6,853 nucleotides of DNA from Anaerolineae bacterium (GTDB lineage: Bacteria; Chloroflexota; Anaerolineae; Promineifilales; Promineifilaceae). The notes beneath the pieces were generated by a model. That model made no database searches, had not been told where the DNA came from, and saw only the letters and a list, made by a program, of their open reading frames with translations. The stretch covers positions 1 through 6,853 of the forward strand of contig JANQGC010000198.1 of assembly GCA_028277515.1 (NCBI GenBank), in the 5' to 3' direction. Positions 6,374 through 6,853 of this stretch are shown here, one piece after another (position 1 is the stretch's first letter; every line of letters starts with the position of its first letter). The position numbers and the translations under genes were made by a program.

Positions 6374-6380
6374 AAGAACC

Positions 6381-6384
6381 GAGG
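6381..6384 (+). promoter_or_regulatory. Ribosome binding site of the Gfo/Idh/MocA gene
   Basis: GAGG lies 8 nt before the ATG at 6393. It supports that start and sits just after palindrome copy 2, so a hairpin there would be close to, but not cover, the site. Confidence 0.6.
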
Positions 6385-6392
6385 ATTTAACT

Positions 6393-6853
6393 ATGAAAGA
6401 ACGCAACATCGGCGTTATCATGAACGGCGTCACGGGACGCATGGGTACGAACCAGCATTTGGTGCGCTCCATCCTGGCCATCCGCGAGCAAGGCGGGGTG
6501 CCGACCGGATCAGGAGAAACGATCATGCCCGATCCGATCCTGGTCGGCCGTAACCGGGCCAAGCTGGAAAAGCTGGCCCAGGCCCATGGCCTGACCCGGC
6601 TGACGACTGACCTGGATGAGGCGCTGGCCGATCCCTATAACGAGATTTACTTCGACGCCCTGCTGACCAATCTGCGCGTGCCCGCTGTACGTAAAGCTAT
6701 CGCCGCCGGCAAGTCTGTCTACAGCGAAAAACCGTCGGCCGACAGCCTGGAAGACGCGCTGACCCTGGCCTGTGAAGCCAAAGAAGCCGGGGTGAAAAAC
6801 GGCGTTGTGCAGGACAAACTTTTTTTGCCCGGTTTTCGCAAGTTGCGATATTT
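6393..6853 (+). CDS. Gfo/Idh/MocA family oxidoreductase (N-terminal part, cut by window edge)
   Basis: This NAD(P)-dependent sugar or inositol-type dehydrogenase starts at ATG 6393, and 153 codons are visible without a stop; family members are usually about 330-400 aa. The N-terminal Rossmann fold begins with NIGVIMNGVTGRMG, the loop GVTGRMG at residues 12-18. EKP at 112-114 in VYSEKPSA carries the Lys conserved across the family. An alternative from the GRMG loop would be a dihydrodipicolinate reductase-like protein, but EKP and the overall layout favour Gfo/Idh/MocA. It follows the TIM-barrel gene by 60 nt. Oxidation of a sugar or sugar acid in the same pathway is the likely role, with substrate unknown. 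The C-terminal domain is outside the window. Confidence 0.88.
   Translation, partial: MKERNIGVIMNGVTGRMGTNQHLVRSILAIREQGGVPTGSGETIMPDPILVGRNRAKLEKLAQAHGLTRLTTDLDEALADPYNEIYFDALLTNLRVPAVRKAIAAGKSVYSEKPSADSLEDALTLACEAKEAGVKNGVVQDKLFLPGFRKLRY

Overview
The window reads as a bacterial catabolic and transport locus with every gene on the + strand. A chloroflexotan source (Anaerolineae or relatives) is my best guess. It rests on the lipoprotein with a long acidic linker behind the lipobox cysteine, the gene content, and dispersed palindromic repeats that resemble, from memory, ones in such genomes. No phylogenetic marker is present, so this is inference. Base usage is moderately GC-rich in the genes and more AT-rich in the first 356 bases.

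Layout: positions 1-356 hold no convincing gene, but several palindromes and short repeats precede a strong ribosome binding site. Then come an NMT1/THI5-type ABC substrate-binding lipoprotein (357-1466), a perfect 33-nt palindrome (1476-1508), an SsuB/TauB/ThiZ-type ABC ATPase (1520-2299), an NCS1 (CodB-like) permease (2312-3493), a GH88 unsaturated glucuronyl hydrolase (3490-4602) and a short-chain dehydrogenase (4595-5362). A 139-nt gap follows with a terminator-like hairpin and a 54-bp-period direct repeat. Next are a sugar phosphate isomerase/epimerase-like TIM barrel (5502-6332), a second copy of the 33-nt palindrome (6341-6373), and the first 153 codons of a Gfo/Idh/MocA oxidoreductase that runs off the right edge.

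How the genes may work together: the permease, GH88 and SDR genes overlap (4 nt and 8 nt) and look translationally coupled. GH88 releases an unsaturated uronate from lyase-generated oligosaccharides. The SDR, TIM barrel and Gfo/Idh/MocA enzymes are the types that reduce, isomerise and oxidise sugar acids, so an uronate or modified-sugar pathway is the simplest reading. The transport genes fit this poorly: NMT1-type binding proteins and NCS1 permeases usually handle pyrimidines, thiamine precursors or similar small nitrogenous compounds. No canonical ABC permease subunit is visible, and an NCS1 carrier sits where it would be expected.

The points most worth a second look are this SBP-ATPase-NCS1 arrangement, the paired 33-nt palindromes, the repeat cluster in the 5363-5467 gap, and a strong excess of the hexamer CGGCCG. 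Nothing here proves a new system.
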